Positions 26,801 through 35,143 of a stretch of 64,000 bases of DNA are shown here, piece by piece. The translations under genes and the position numbers were made by a program. The stretch's first letter is position 1. Every line of letters begins with the position of its first letter. The stretch covers positions 558,001 to 622,000 of the forward strand of contig CAXRGQ010000006.1 of the NCBI GenBank assembly GCA_964230215.1, given 5' to 3'. Source of the stretch: JAUILH01 sp964230215. Its GTDB lineage: Bacteria > Bacteroidota > Bacteroidia > Flavobacteriales_D > JAUILH01. Under the pieces are notes generated by a model that saw only the letters and a list, made by a program, of their open reading frames with translations, was not told the DNA's origin and did no database searches.

Positions 26801-28701
26801 GTAACTCTAACACACCGAGCATTACTTCTGTGACTGGAACAGACGAAAACTGTGGTGGTTCTGACGGTACTATCACAATCAACGCTACAGGAGGTACAGG
26901 TACGCTTGAATACTCAGCAGATGGAACAAACTACTCTACTAGTAATACAATTACTGGTTTATCTGCAGGTGTGTATACAGTGTATGTTAGAGATGCTAAC
27001 GGATGTGAATCAACTGATACGTATACAATTATAAACGTAGGTGGCCCAACGATTACTGGCGTTACTGTAAATGATGTAACATGTAATGGTGCTAACGACG
27101 GCTCTATTGATATCTCTGCTACTACTGGAGCAGGAACTTTATCATATAGTATCGATGGTACAAATTACGTAGGAACAAGTTTATTCTCTGGTCTAGCGGC
27201 TGGAACGTATACAGTCTACGTGGACAACGGAGCATGTATTACAACTGATGGACCTCACGTTATCAACGAACCAACGGCAGTGGTACATACTGCTACGGTT
27301 ACGAATGCTGGTTGTTCGGCTAACGGACAAATTGATGTAACTGCAACTGGTGGTTCTGGTACTTTCCAATACTCAATTGATGGTGGTTCTAACTACCAGT
27401 CAGGTGGATCGTTTACTGGATTAGCAGCTGGCACATATCAGGTAATTGCAATTGATGCTAATGGATGTACTTCAATTGTGTCTACTGAGACAGTTGGTTC
27501 TCTTCCTCCGATAGTTGCTTCTGCAACTGGTGCGAATGAAACATGTAGCGCGGGCAATGGTTCAATATCAATTAGTGCTACAGGTGGTGATGGAACATAC
27601 CAGTTCTCTATTAACGGTGGTTCTAGCTACCAAGGAACAGGAACATTCACAGGTCTAAGTGCAGGTACGTATAATATATCTGTAATAGATGCGAGTGGAT
27701 GTGTTGATACTGATATCATTACCATCACTAATACTGGTGGTGTTACAGTAACTACAAGCGGAAACCAAACAATATGTGATGGTAATACAGCTACCCTAAA
27801 TGCATCAGGTGCTACAAACTACAACTGGTTTGATGGTGCTACTGCAGTTGGAACGGGTAGTTCACTAAGTGTTTCTCCATCTACAACAACTACGTACACC
27901 GTAATTGGAGATGACGGAACTTGTTTTGATACGACAACGGTTACGGTAACGGTTAATTCAGTGCCTACAACTACGGTTACGTCTGACACGACAATTTGTG
28001 ATGGTGAAAGCATTGTTTTAACAGGTGCAGGTGGTACTTCTTATTTCTGGGCACACTCAGGTGAGACTACTGCAAGTGTAACTGTGACGCCTACAAATAC
28101 TACGACCTATTCTGTTGTAGCGTTTAACGGAACATGTCAAGGAAACATTGCTTCAGTAGTGGTTACTATTGCTCCAGCAGCAGTGGCTAACGCTGGATCT
28201 GATGTTACTACAACCTACCTTGGTAGTGGAGGAACAGTTAACTTTAATAACACAGGTTCAACTGGTGTATCTTATGATTGGGACTTTGGTGATGGAAACT
28301 CATCTACTTCTGCATCTCCAACACATAACTATACTGCACCAGGAACATACACGGTGATCTTAACTGCAACTCTTGGTAACTGTACAGATACGGATACTCT
28401 TATTATTACGGTTCTTAGCGGAATCGGAATTGAAGAGGCTTCTGCATTCGAAAATGCAATTACTGTTTATCCAAACCCGTCTAACGGTTTAATCAATGTA
28501 GGATTTGATTTAGCATCAACAAATGATGTGAGCATCAAAGTTACAGATGCAGTTGGAAAACTAATTGCAGTGTTACCAACGCAAGGTGTTAGAAATAACA
28601 CAGTAATTGTTGATATAACTGATCAAGCAAAAGGTGTGTACTTTGTGAACATTAGCAATGGTTTAGAAACCGTTACTAAGCGTATCACATTAATGGAGTA
28701 G
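23821..28701 (+). CDS. Giant secreted trypsin-like protease with PKD, SprB-type repeats and T9SS sorting domain
   Basis: A 1626-residue secreted protein. After a signal peptide (residues 1-21) and a propeptide-like region, residues about 200-490 form a lysyl-endopeptidase-like trypsin-fold domain: His257 in TAHHCG, an Asp in DYKLLNLD, and Ser408 in GGSSGSP. Then come a PKD domain (about 493-575, WDWDFGDGNNS), a further beta domain (about 590-770), six SprB-type repeats of roughly 75 residues (about 849-1305, each with a YSIDGG-like and a GLSAGTY-like motif and ending DANGC), two Ig-like modules, a second PKD domain (about 1457-1531) and a type A T9SS sorting domain. It should be a cell-surface or released protease. 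A terminator follows directly. Confidence 0.88.
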   Translation: MMKQLITTIASVFLLTLGVNAQHTIGGTPYGLTQNSSLHAASSVALTPLNLSQLNAEDAQHDKDGHWPRIAKAQSVNLNLSNSGTWDNLPNGDRIWRLKVESNNGQGLIFSMNNFYLPPGAKLYAYSEDGVDVLGAFTYANNPTNGYKAIGMIPQNVAYLEYYEPATVHGQGHFTIFEIAQAYRILSPQAADARDFGDSDPCQVNVNCSPEGDDWQDEKRGVARILLKDGANWGWCSGSLVNNTAQDCAPYFLTAHHCGETSSAADRAQWFFYFNYESTGCSNGTNPVPNAFSPPAGFSYTQGCTQLSHANDGGGVSGSDYKLLNLDNLTVTDMVNWNLYLNGWDAGAYSSLNTATSIHHPSGDIKKISSTTGNITTTQWNGNGLPSHWYIQWNSSTNGHGVTEGGSSGSPLFHDADGAGPQNGRIVGTLTGGSSYCATPNSPDMYGKMSYHWDQNASPFGGHLEVWLDPVGGGSTTIMDGTYPPCAPTAPNCAASASATNVVVGQGVSFTDNSTGIPTSWDWDFGDGNNSTQQNPTHSYTAPGVYTVTLTATNAQGSCTTTLIITVTASTGCDTLNFPPPGTLTVYTGGNGYVTGWNTTYADASKAELFSAYAPYTHVTGGLFYLFGVVDGGSGASVDFNVWDNSGAGGSPGAILESVNVTMSDLEAIFGQGGQGLLEITFNGPVNVGGPDFYMGITMNGFGANDSLGVVSNTNGDSNPATAWEEWGAGAGGGWYAMDDASSWGLGIGLFISPFMTDSPPTAVPSPAGQTACEGLTVNFDGSSSTNYDSLEWVLPGGTPNGGMGVNLTSQYNTAGTYPAYLIAYGACGSFHADSINNFVINPSPTVTATTIDATCQSADGTISATATGGSGSGYQYSIDGGTNFQGSGTFNGLTPGTYTVLVEDGNGCQGSTTVTINANNTPITVTATSTDENCGQSDGTITINAPGATQFSINGGISFQGSNSFTGLSAGNYDIAVEDANGCTGTTTVTVNGNSNTPSITSVTGTDENCGGSDGTITINATGGTGTLEYSADGTNYSTSNTITGLSAGVYTVYVRDANGCESTDTYTIINVGGPTITGVTVNDVTCNGANDGSIDISATTGAGTLSYSIDGTNYVGTSLFSGLAAGTYTVYVDNGACITTDGPHVINEPTAVVHTATVTNAGCSANGQIDVTATGGSGTFQYSIDGGSNYQSGGSFTGLAAGTYQVIAIDANGCTSIVSTETVGSLPPIVASATGANETCSAGNGSISISATGGDGTYQFSINGGSSYQGTGTFTGLSAGTYNISVIDASGCVDTDIITITNTGGVTVTTSGNQTICDGNTATLNASGATNYNWFDGATAVGTGSSLSVSPSTTTTYTVIGDDGTCFDTTTVTVTVNSVPTTTVTSDTTICDGESIVLTGAGGTSYFWAHSGETTASVTVTPTNTTTYSVVAFNGTCQGNIASVVVTIAPAAVANAGSDVTTTYLGSGGTVNFNNTGSTGVSYDWDFGDGNSSTSASPTHNYTAPGTYTVILTATLGNCTDTDTLIITVLSGIGIEEASAFENAITVYPNPSNGLINVGFDLASTNDVSIKVTDAVGKLIAVLPTQGVRNNTVIVDITDQAKGVYFVNISNGLETVTKRITLME
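26365..27735 (+). repeat. Six tandem SprB-type repeats inside the giant protease gene
   Basis: Six imperfect tandem units of about 225 bases. At protein level each has Cys near its start (for example DATCQSADGTI, DENCGQSDGTI), an SIDGG or SINGG strand, a GLSAGTY or GLAAGTY turn and a closing DANGC-like motif. The units are diverged at DNA level but share many identical words. SprB repeats are named from the gliding adhesin SprB of Flavobacterium; adhesion is known for that protein and only inferred here. Confidence 0.75.
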
Positions 28702-28721
28702 TCATACCTTCTAAATATCTT

Positions 28722-28751
28722 AAAGCGGCAGACTAGTCTGCCGCTTTTTTT
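28722..28751 (+). terminator. Strong intrinsic terminator
   Basis: A perfect hairpin AAGCGGCAGA-CTAG-TCTGCCGCTT followed by a T run, 20 bases after the stop of the giant protease gene. It separates that gene from the menaquinone operon, whose -7 box begins 6 bases later. Confidence 0.9.
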
Positions 28752-28756
28752 ATGCT

Positions 28757-28764
28757 TAAATTTG
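28757..28764 (+). promoter_or_regulatory. Putative -7 promoter box (TAAATTTG) of the menaquinone operon
   Basis: TAAATTTG is an exact TAnnTTTG match between the terminator and the first gene of the operon, ending 4 bases before its ATG. Transcription would start at or within a few bases of the start codon. No -33 TTG is possible to place well because the terminator occupies that space. Confidence 0.45.
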
Positions 28765-28768
28765 CCGC

Positions 28769-29185
28769 ATGTTCAGAACTGATGTGACCCTTGACTCCGC
28801 TAACGCCTTTAACAAAGGGACAATGATGGAGCACTTAGATATAGTTTTCACAGAAATAGGTGAAGATCATTTAACCGCATCCATGCCCGTTGACAACAGA
28901 ACCTCCCAACCAATGGGGATTTTACATGGTGGGGCTTCACTTGCTCTGGCAGAATCAGTGGGAAGTGCCGCTTCCAATTTGATTATAGATCACTCCACAT
29001 CCTATTGCGTTGGCATGGAGATTAATGGGAATCATCTAAAATCGGTGTCTGAGGGAAGAGTGCATGCAAGAGCTGAGGCTATTCATATTGGCAGAAGATC
29101 TCACATTTGGGACATAAAAATAACAGATGACGCCCAACGCTTAGTTTGTGTTTCTCGATTAACGGTAGCGGTCATTGAAAAATAA
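28769..29185 (+). CDS. Hotdog-fold thioesterase, probable DHNA-CoA thioesterase
   Basis: A 138-residue PaaI-type hotdog thioesterase. The conserved active-site region is seen in MGILHGGASLALAESVGS (His and Glu/Asp-like helix), followed by VGMEINGNHLKSV and RRSHIWDIKI. As first gene of a menaquinone operon it most likely hydrolyses 1,4-dihydroxy-2-naphthoyl-CoA (the MenI/YdiI step); this is inferred from context, as the fold is used on many acyl-CoAs. It overlaps menF by 11 bases. Confidence 0.82.
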   Translation: MFRTDVTLDSANAFNKGTMMEHLDIVFTEIGEDHLTASMPVDNRTSQPMGILHGGASLALAESVGSAASNLIIDHSTSYCVGMEINGNHLKSVSEGRVHARAEAIHIGRRSHIWDIKITDDAQRLVCVSRLTVAVIEK

Positions 29186-30164
29186 AGAAGCTATAAAAAT
29201 CATTGCGTTCGCTCTTGCGAACGAAAAATCCGTTTTTGCTATTAAACCACCAGATACGGAGGACATCCATTTATTTACTGAAATTAGTGCACCGTCGAAC
29301 AAAAATGATTTAATGGTTGATAGCAATGGCAAATCATCCTATTTCAAACGGATCACAAGCATTGATGAACTTAATCCTTTAAATAGTCATGAAGTAGAGC
29401 AACCCACGCTCACTACTAAGGATGATTACAAACACATGTTTGAAAGCTGCATTAATGCGATCAAGTCAAAAAAAATAGACAAAATCATATTATCGAGAAT
29501 TCTGAACTACAATCAAGACATTAAGTCACCAGAAAACATCTTTGTTGATTTATGCAGTGCCTACCTGAATGCTTCATGTTATTTGTATATGGGAGTTTTT
29601 GGTTTGTGGTTGGGGGCTAGTCCCGAATTATTAGCAGCTACAAACGAGGGTGTCACTAAAAGCGTGTCGCTGGCGGGTACCTTGCCGTTGAATAATCAAG
29701 AATGGAGTTCGAAAGAAATGAATGAGCAAAAAATAGTGACTAAGGCCATTATCAATTCATATAATAAATTGGGAGAGCTCACAAAAGAAGACGGCCCTCA
29801 TGAGGTTATTGCTGGAAAAGTAAGACACCTTAAAACCTTCCTTGAAGGAAAAGTTAGCAATCACACTGACTTCATAAATGAAATTCATCCATCGCCTGCC
29901 ATTTCTGGATTTCCCAAAGAAGCGGCTATTCAAGAGATCAATAAAATTGAGAAACATCAACGTGGCTTATATACCGGATACTTCAATATTGAGATAGAAG
30001 GTGGACAATATGCCTACGTTAATTTACGGTGTATGCAGATCATTGACAATCAAGCGTATCTGTACCTAGGTGGCGGAATCACCATTGATTCGGACTGTGA
30101 TTTAGAATGGGCAGAAACAAAGCACAAAGCGCAAACCTTACTGCAAGTGATTAAAAAAATATAG
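29175..30164 (+). CDS. menF: Isochorismate synthase
   Basis: A 329-residue chorismate-binding enzyme starting with TTG at 29175, inside the end of the thioesterase gene. Signatures are KIDKIILSRI, LGASPELLAATNEG, SLAGTLPL, the EIHPSPAISGFPKEAA stretch and GLYTGYFNIE. It converts chorismate to isochorismate, the first step of menaquinone ring synthesis. MenF and EntC cannot be told apart by eye; the operon with menD and menB decides for MenF. Confidence 0.9.
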   Translation: MKNKEAIKIIAFALANEKSVFAIKPPDTEDIHLFTEISAPSNKNDLMVDSNGKSSYFKRITSIDELNPLNSHEVEQPTLTTKDDYKHMFESCINAIKSKKIDKIILSRILNYNQDIKSPENIFVDLCSAYLNASCYLYMGVFGLWLGASPELLAATNEGVTKSVSLAGTLPLNNQEWSSKEMNEQKIVTKAIINSYNKLGELTKEDGPHEVIAGKVRHLKTFLEGKVSNHTDFINEIHPSPAISGFPKEAAIQEINKIEKHQRGLYTGYFNIEIEGGQYAYVNLRCMQIIDNQAYLYLGGGITIDSDCDLEWAETKHKAQTLLQVIKKI

Positions 30165-30176
30165 TACCTTCGTTTC

Positions 30177-31862
30177 GTGCATACAGTCAAAGAATCGGTA
30201 CAAATTCTAGCGAGCATTTTAGAGCAAAATGAAGTAACAGATATCGTTTTTTCCCCGGGCTCAAGAAATGCACCACTCGTTATTGAGTTAGTGCAAAATC
30301 CCAAATTCAATTGTATAAGTTTACCTGACGAAAGGTGTGCTGGATTCTTTGCTCTTGGCATTGCTCAATGGAAACAAAAACCAGTCGCGATTTGCTGTAC
30401 TAGCGGAAGTGCAAGTCTCAATTATGCACCAGCCATAGCGGAAGCTTATTATCAAAACGTTCCCTTACTGGTACTAACAGCAGATAGACCTAGAGAATGG
30501 ATTGATCATGGCGAAGGGCAGTCAATTAGGCAAAATAACGTGTTCGCTAACTATATAAAAGGATCGTATAACCTTCCTCAAGATATCCAACGTGATCAAG
30601 AGCGATGGTTTTGCAATAGGCTGATAAATGAAGCGTATAATCTAGCCACCACGCCTGAATTAGGACCTGTTCATATTAATATGCCCTTTAATGAACCACT
30701 GTACGACACTACTGAGGCAGCTATCAAGGAACAAAGAATTATTCGCCGTCATCAAAATCGTGCAACCATTGAAGGTGAAGAGCTGGAAGAGGTACTTGCT
30801 ATCTGGAAGTCTCACCATAAACGCATGATTTTGTGCGGGCAAATGGCAGAGAGGGCTGGGCTTCAAGCGTGCCTTGAGAATATAGCCTCTCATCCATCTA
30901 CAGCCGTTGTAGTCGAATCAACGGCTAATCTTCACAGCAAACAGTTCAACGCATGCATAGATAGAAGTTTAGCCGCCATACCGCCTCAAAAAAATGAAGA
31001 ATACGTGCCAGAGGTACTCATTACAATAGGCGGCGCAATAGTGAGCAAGAAACTTAAAATGATGTTCCGCAAACATGGCGTTAAACATCATTGGCATATC
31101 TCTGAAAATGGTCAGGCCCAAGATATGTTCCAATCTCTAAATAGAGTGATTGAATGCTCAGCAGTGGAGTTTATTTCAGAGCTTGCACAACATTTGCCGA
31201 CCGAGAATGATGGTTTTGGTCAAAAATGGATGGGATTGTATCATAAAAGTGCCATTTATCATGAGGACTATCTTAGGGATGTAGCATTCTCTGATTTAGC
31301 GGCCTATGCCTGTGTACTGGACTATATTCAAGATGGCTCTGTGGTGCACATGGCAAATAGTACTGCCGTAAGATACGTACAACTATTCCCTCAAATAAGA
31401 GGTGCTAAATATTTCTGCAATAGAGGAACTAGCGGAATAGATGGTTCAACATCAACCGCTCTAGGTTCAAGATATGCAAGCGGAAAGTCGACTATCTTAT
31501 TAACCGGAGACATGAGCTTCTTTTATGATTCGAACGCATTTTGGAACGCACCTGTAAAAGACAATTTTAAGGTAGTTTTATTCAATAATGGTGGTGGCGG
31601 CATATTCCGCATTATCGAGGGCCCCTCCTCTACCAAAAACTTAGAAAAGTTCTTCGAAACGCAACATAAGCTGGATGCCGAGCATATAGCGGCACTTTAT
31701 GGACTAGACTATCATAAGGCGCGCAATATGGCCGAATTAGACAGCATTTGTCAAGACTTCTTTAATCCTACAAACAATACGTCTGGCATCTTAGAAATTA
31801 TTACACCAAGGGACATCAACCCTGAGGTATTAAAAGCATATTTTAAAAACATAGCACAATAA
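30177..31862 (+). CDS. menD: SEPHCHC synthase
   Basis: A 561-residue thiamine-diphosphate enzyme, usual length for MenD, which adds a succinic-semialdehyde unit from 2-oxoglutarate to isochorismate. Start GTG at 30177, 12 bases after menF. Signatures: VFSPGSRNAPL, GCTSGSA-like CCTSGSASLNYAPA, LTADRPREW, NRGTSGIDGSTSTALG and the ThDP/Mg motif TGDMSFFYDSNA followed by FNNGGGGIF. The upstream TACCTTCG (30168-30175 region) resembles a -7 box but is weak. Confidence 0.96.
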   Translation: MHTVKESVQILASILEQNEVTDIVFSPGSRNAPLVIELVQNPKFNCISLPDERCAGFFALGIAQWKQKPVAICCTSGSASLNYAPAIAEAYYQNVPLLVLTADRPREWIDHGEGQSIRQNNVFANYIKGSYNLPQDIQRDQERWFCNRLINEAYNLATTPELGPVHINMPFNEPLYDTTEAAIKEQRIIRRHQNRATIEGEELEEVLAIWKSHHKRMILCGQMAERAGLQACLENIASHPSTAVVVESTANLHSKQFNACIDRSLAAIPPQKNEEYVPEVLITIGGAIVSKKLKMMFRKHGVKHHWHISENGQAQDMFQSLNRVIECSAVEFISELAQHLPTENDGFGQKWMGLYHKSAIYHEDYLRDVAFSDLAAYACVLDYIQDGSVVHMANSTAVRYVQLFPQIRGAKYFCNRGTSGIDGSTSTALGSRYASGKSTILLTGDMSFFYDSNAFWNAPVKDNFKVVLFNNGGGGIFRIIEGPSSTKNLEKFFETQHKLDAEHIAALYGLDYHKARNMAELDSICQDFFNPTNNTSGILEIITPRDINPEVLKAYFKNIAQ

Positions 31863-31864
31863 TT

Positions 31865-32707
31865 ATGGCTGAAATTAATTGGACCACCATTAAAGAATAT
31901 GAGGACATCACCTTCAAAAAAGCGAATGGTGTTGCACGTATTGCATTTAATCGACCTGAAGTAAGAAACGCCTTCCGTCCAAAAACAGTAGAGGAGTTAC
32001 TGGAAGCACTCGTTTTCTGTCATGAAAGCCAAGAAATTGGAGTGGTATTGATTACAGGCGAAGGCCCCTCTCCAAAAGACGGCGGTTGGGCATTCTGCTC
32101 TGGAGGCGACCAAAGAGTCCGCGACAAAAGAGGCTATCAAGGCTTAGATGGAGTTAACAAGTTTAATATTTTGGATGTTCAGCGCCAGATTAGGTTTATG
32201 AATAAGGTGGTGATAGCACTTGTACCTGGATGGGCCGTTGGCGGAGGTCATAGTTTACATGTAGTTTGTGATATGACTATTGCGAGTAAAGAGCATGCTA
32301 TATTCAGACAAACGGATGCCAATGTAGCAAGTTTTGATGCTGGATTTGGATCCGCATATTTAGCCAAGCAGGTAGGTCAAAAAAGAGCCCGTGAGGTCTT
32401 TTTCCTTGAGAAAGAGTACTCCGCACAAGATGCCTATGAAATGGGAATGGTAAATGCAGTTGTACCACATGACGAACTTGACAAGACGGGCTACGAATGG
32501 GGTCAAACCATTATGACGAAAAGCCCGACAGCCATTAAAATGCTAAAATTTGCCTTTAACCTGGTGGATGATGGCATGGTTGGTCAGCAGGTGTTTGCAG
32601 GAGAAGCTACTCGATTAGCCTATATGACAGATGAGGCCGCTGAAGGTCGTAATGCATTCCTGGAAAAGCGGAAACCTGATTTCGATAAGTTCCCCAAGTT
32701 TCCTTAA
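31865..32707 (+). CDS. menB: 1,4-dihydroxy-2-naphthoyl-CoA synthase
   Basis: A 280-residue crotonase-fold enzyme that closes the second ring of the naphthoquinone from o-succinylbenzoyl-CoA. Signatures: VARIAFNRPEVRNAFRP, the oxyanion-hole region WAFCSGGDQ, and VPGWAVGGGHSLH. It starts 2 bases after menD. It is the last menaquinone gene of this half; menA, menC and menE resume at 47894. Confidence 0.97.
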   Translation: MAEINWTTIKEYEDITFKKANGVARIAFNRPEVRNAFRPKTVEELLEALVFCHESQEIGVVLITGEGPSPKDGGWAFCSGGDQRVRDKRGYQGLDGVNKFNILDVQRQIRFMNKVVIALVPGWAVGGGHSLHVVCDMTIASKEHAIFRQTDANVASFDAGFGSAYLAKQVGQKRAREVFFLEKEYSAQDAYEMGMVNAVVPHDELDKTGYEWGQTIMTKSPTAIKMLKFAFNLVDDGMVGQQVFAGEATRLAYMTDEAAEGRNAFLEKRKPDFDKFPKFP

Positions 32708-32794
32708 CGATTCATTCACCTTATTCAACGATTCATCGTTTTTATCTATATCATCTAATTAGAATACTGCAGATTTGAACAAAACAAATCAAAC

Positions 32795-35143
32795 ATGAAA
32801 ACAAAGAGCTTACTAGCAGTATTACTTATTTTTCCACTACTATCAATTGCACAAAGTACATCCACCATTAAAGGGAATGTAGTTGATAAGCAGAGCCAGT
32901 ACGAATTACCTGGTGTAAAAATCACGCTTACCAGTGTTGAGCCAGTCATCAAGTCGGGCACTGACATGTATGGAAATTTTAGATTAGAAAATGTCCCTGT
33001 TGGAAGGCATTCAATTACCGTAGAATACATTGGCTACGAAAAAGTGAGCATGTCCAACCTAATGGTAACTGCAGGAAAGGAACTTCACATAAACATTGAG
33101 TTAGAAGAATCTACAGAAGATTTAGGAGAACTGGTTGTTAAAGCACAAGATGATAAACGAGATGCTCTCAACGAGATGTCCACAGTAAGCGCAAGAACAT
33201 TTTCCATAGAAGAAGCCAATAGATATGCTGGTGCCTTACAAGATCCTGCTAGAATGGCTCAAAACTTTGCCGGCGTAAGTGGAGCTAGCGATGATAGAAA
33301 TGACATCATAATCAGAGGAAACTCGCCAACAGGTGTATTGTGGAGATTAGAAGGTATTGATATTCCAAGTCCGAACCATTTCTCAACCATAGGAACCACT
33401 GGAGGACCGGTTTCCATGTTAAACATCAATAATCTTAGCAACTCAGATTTTATGACCAGTGCCTTTAGCGCGGATTATGGAAATGCTTTATCAGGTGTGT
33501 TTGACCTCAACCTAAGAAATGGAAACGCGGATAAGCGTGAGTATTTAGGACAAGTTGGGTTTAACGGATTTGAGTTCGGTGCAGAAGGCCCATTCAAAAA
33601 AGGAGGCAGAGCTTCCTACCTGGCGAACTACAGGTACTCTACCTTGGGTGTATTTAGTGCTATGGGTATAGACTTTGGAACGGGTGCATCTATTCCCCAG
33701 TATCAGGATTTGACCTTCAAACTAAACTTACCGACTGAAAAAGCGGGAAGATTCACCATCTTCGGCATCATGGGAACGAGTTATATTGAGTTTTTAGCTG
33801 AGGACGCTGGCGACAACAATCTATTTAGCGGGGACGATGAGAATACTCGTTTCACATCAAACACAGCCGTTATTGGTGCCACACACACCTATTTCTTTAA
33901 TCCGAATACTTATTCAAAACTTGTAATTGCCGGGTCTGGTGTTCAGACAACTGGTTTAATTGACTCGATAAGCCCGGTAGATCAAAGTACTCACCGTGAT
34001 TTCGGTATGGACAGAAAGCAGGTAAAATACGCGGCGAATTATAAGATCAATAAGAAGTTCAACGCCAAAAACACGGTAAGTGTCGGAGCTATAGGCGAAT
34101 TATATACAATTGATTTCCTCGACAGCACAAGAGTTGGAAGTGATTTTATTCCAGTGTCCAGTTTTGAGGGGAATGCTGTTTTACTTCAATCCTACCTACT
34201 TTGGCAGCATAAATTTGGCAGACGAACGACACTTAATAGCGGGCTACACACTCAGCATTTCCTTTTATCTAACTCGAATGCCATTGAGCCAAGACTTGGT
34301 CTTAAATTCCAATTAAACGAAAAACATACACTTAGTGCAGGAGCAGGTTTACATAGTCAAATACAACCATTAACGGTTTACTTTACCAACGAAATTATCA
34401 ATGGCGAGACTACACAGCCCAACTTGAATCTAGACTTCACAAAGAGTATTCACACAGTAGTTGGTCATGACTTTTTTATTGGACAGGATATTCGTTTAAA
34501 GACAGAGCTCTATTATCAATACCTGTATAATGTGCCAGTTGACACAGCTAGTTCGGGCTTTTCAATGCTAAATGAAGGGGCAGACTTTGTGCTAACCGAC
34601 CGTACAGGTATCGAGAATACTGGGACGGGCATGAATTACGGTATCGAATTTACACTTGAAAAATTCTTTAGTAAATCGTACTACTTCCTAACCACAGTTT
34701 CTCTGTTCGAATCTACTTACAAGGGAAGTGATGGGGTTGAAAGAAACACCGTATTTAACGGGAATTATGTGCTAAATGTATTGGGAGGGAAGGAATTCAA
34801 ATTAGGCTCAAAGGCATCTTTATCCTTTGATACAAAACTAACCTACGCAGGCGGAAGACGCTATACACCAATTGACCTTGAGGCTTCACAAACATGGGAT
34901 CAGGAAATTAGACAATGGGATCAACCAAATTCAGCCCAATACGACCCTTATTTCCGCTTGGATTTCAAAACCACATTCCGATTCAACGGTAAACGTACCT
35001 CACAGCAATTCTCAGTGGATTTGCAGAACATTACGGGACAACAGAATATCTTCCAATACGGATATAACAGATACACAGGTGATGTAGGAACCACTTACCA
35101 GAGAGGATTCTTCCCAGATGTTCAGTACAAAATATTCTTCTAA
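32795..35143 (+). CDS. TonB-dependent receptor with carboxypeptidase-like regulatory domain
   Basis: A 782-residue outer-membrane receptor. Signal peptide residues 1-20 (ending LSIAQ), then a CarboxypepD_reg-like domain (residues about 22-105, IKGNVVDKQSQYELPGVKITL), a plug domain (about 125-240, with DDRNDIIIRGNSPTGVLWRLEG) and a beta-barrel ending in Phe-Phe. The substrate is unknown; no SusD partner follows. Its end overlaps the LytS-like kinase gene by 26 bases, an unusual coupling that suggests the two-component pair serves this receptor. Confidence 0.9.
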   Translation: MKTKSLLAVLLIFPLLSIAQSTSTIKGNVVDKQSQYELPGVKITLTSVEPVIKSGTDMYGNFRLENVPVGRHSITVEYIGYEKVSMSNLMVTAGKELHINIELEESTEDLGELVVKAQDDKRDALNEMSTVSARTFSIEEANRYAGALQDPARMAQNFAGVSGASDDRNDIIIRGNSPTGVLWRLEGIDIPSPNHFSTIGTTGGPVSMLNINNLSNSDFMTSAFSADYGNALSGVFDLNLRNGNADKREYLGQVGFNGFEFGAEGPFKKGGRASYLANYRYSTLGVFSAMGIDFGTGASIPQYQDLTFKLNLPTEKAGRFTIFGIMGTSYIEFLAEDAGDNNLFSGDDENTRFTSNTAVIGATHTYFFNPNTYSKLVIAGSGVQTTGLIDSISPVDQSTHRDFGMDRKQVKYAANYKINKKFNAKNTVSVGAIGELYTIDFLDSTRVGSDFIPVSSFEGNAVLLQSYLLWQHKFGRRTTLNSGLHTQHFLLSNSNAIEPRLGLKFQLNEKHTLSAGAGLHSQIQPLTVYFTNEIINGETTQPNLNLDFTKSIHTVVGHDFFIGQDIRLKTELYYQYLYNVPVDTASSGFSMLNEGADFVLTDRTGIENTGTGMNYGIEFTLEKFFSKSYYFLTTVSLFESTYKGSDGVERNTVFNGNYVLNVLGGKEFKLGSKASLSFDTKLTYAGGRRYTPIDLEASQTWDQEIRQWDQPNSAQYDPYFRLDFKTTFRFNGKRTSQQFSVDLQNITGQQNIFQYGYNRYTGDVGTTYQRGFFPDVQYKIFF

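Noticed and set aside
26365..27735. Regularly spaced repeated words, CRISPR-like at first sight
   Set aside because: The repeats are about 225 bases apart, diverged, in frame, and encode SprB-type protein domains; there are no short identical repeats with unique spacers and no cas genes.
27819..28013. Val/Thr-rich minus-strand frame
   Set aside because: It is an antisense shadow of the Thr-rich repeat region of the giant protease.
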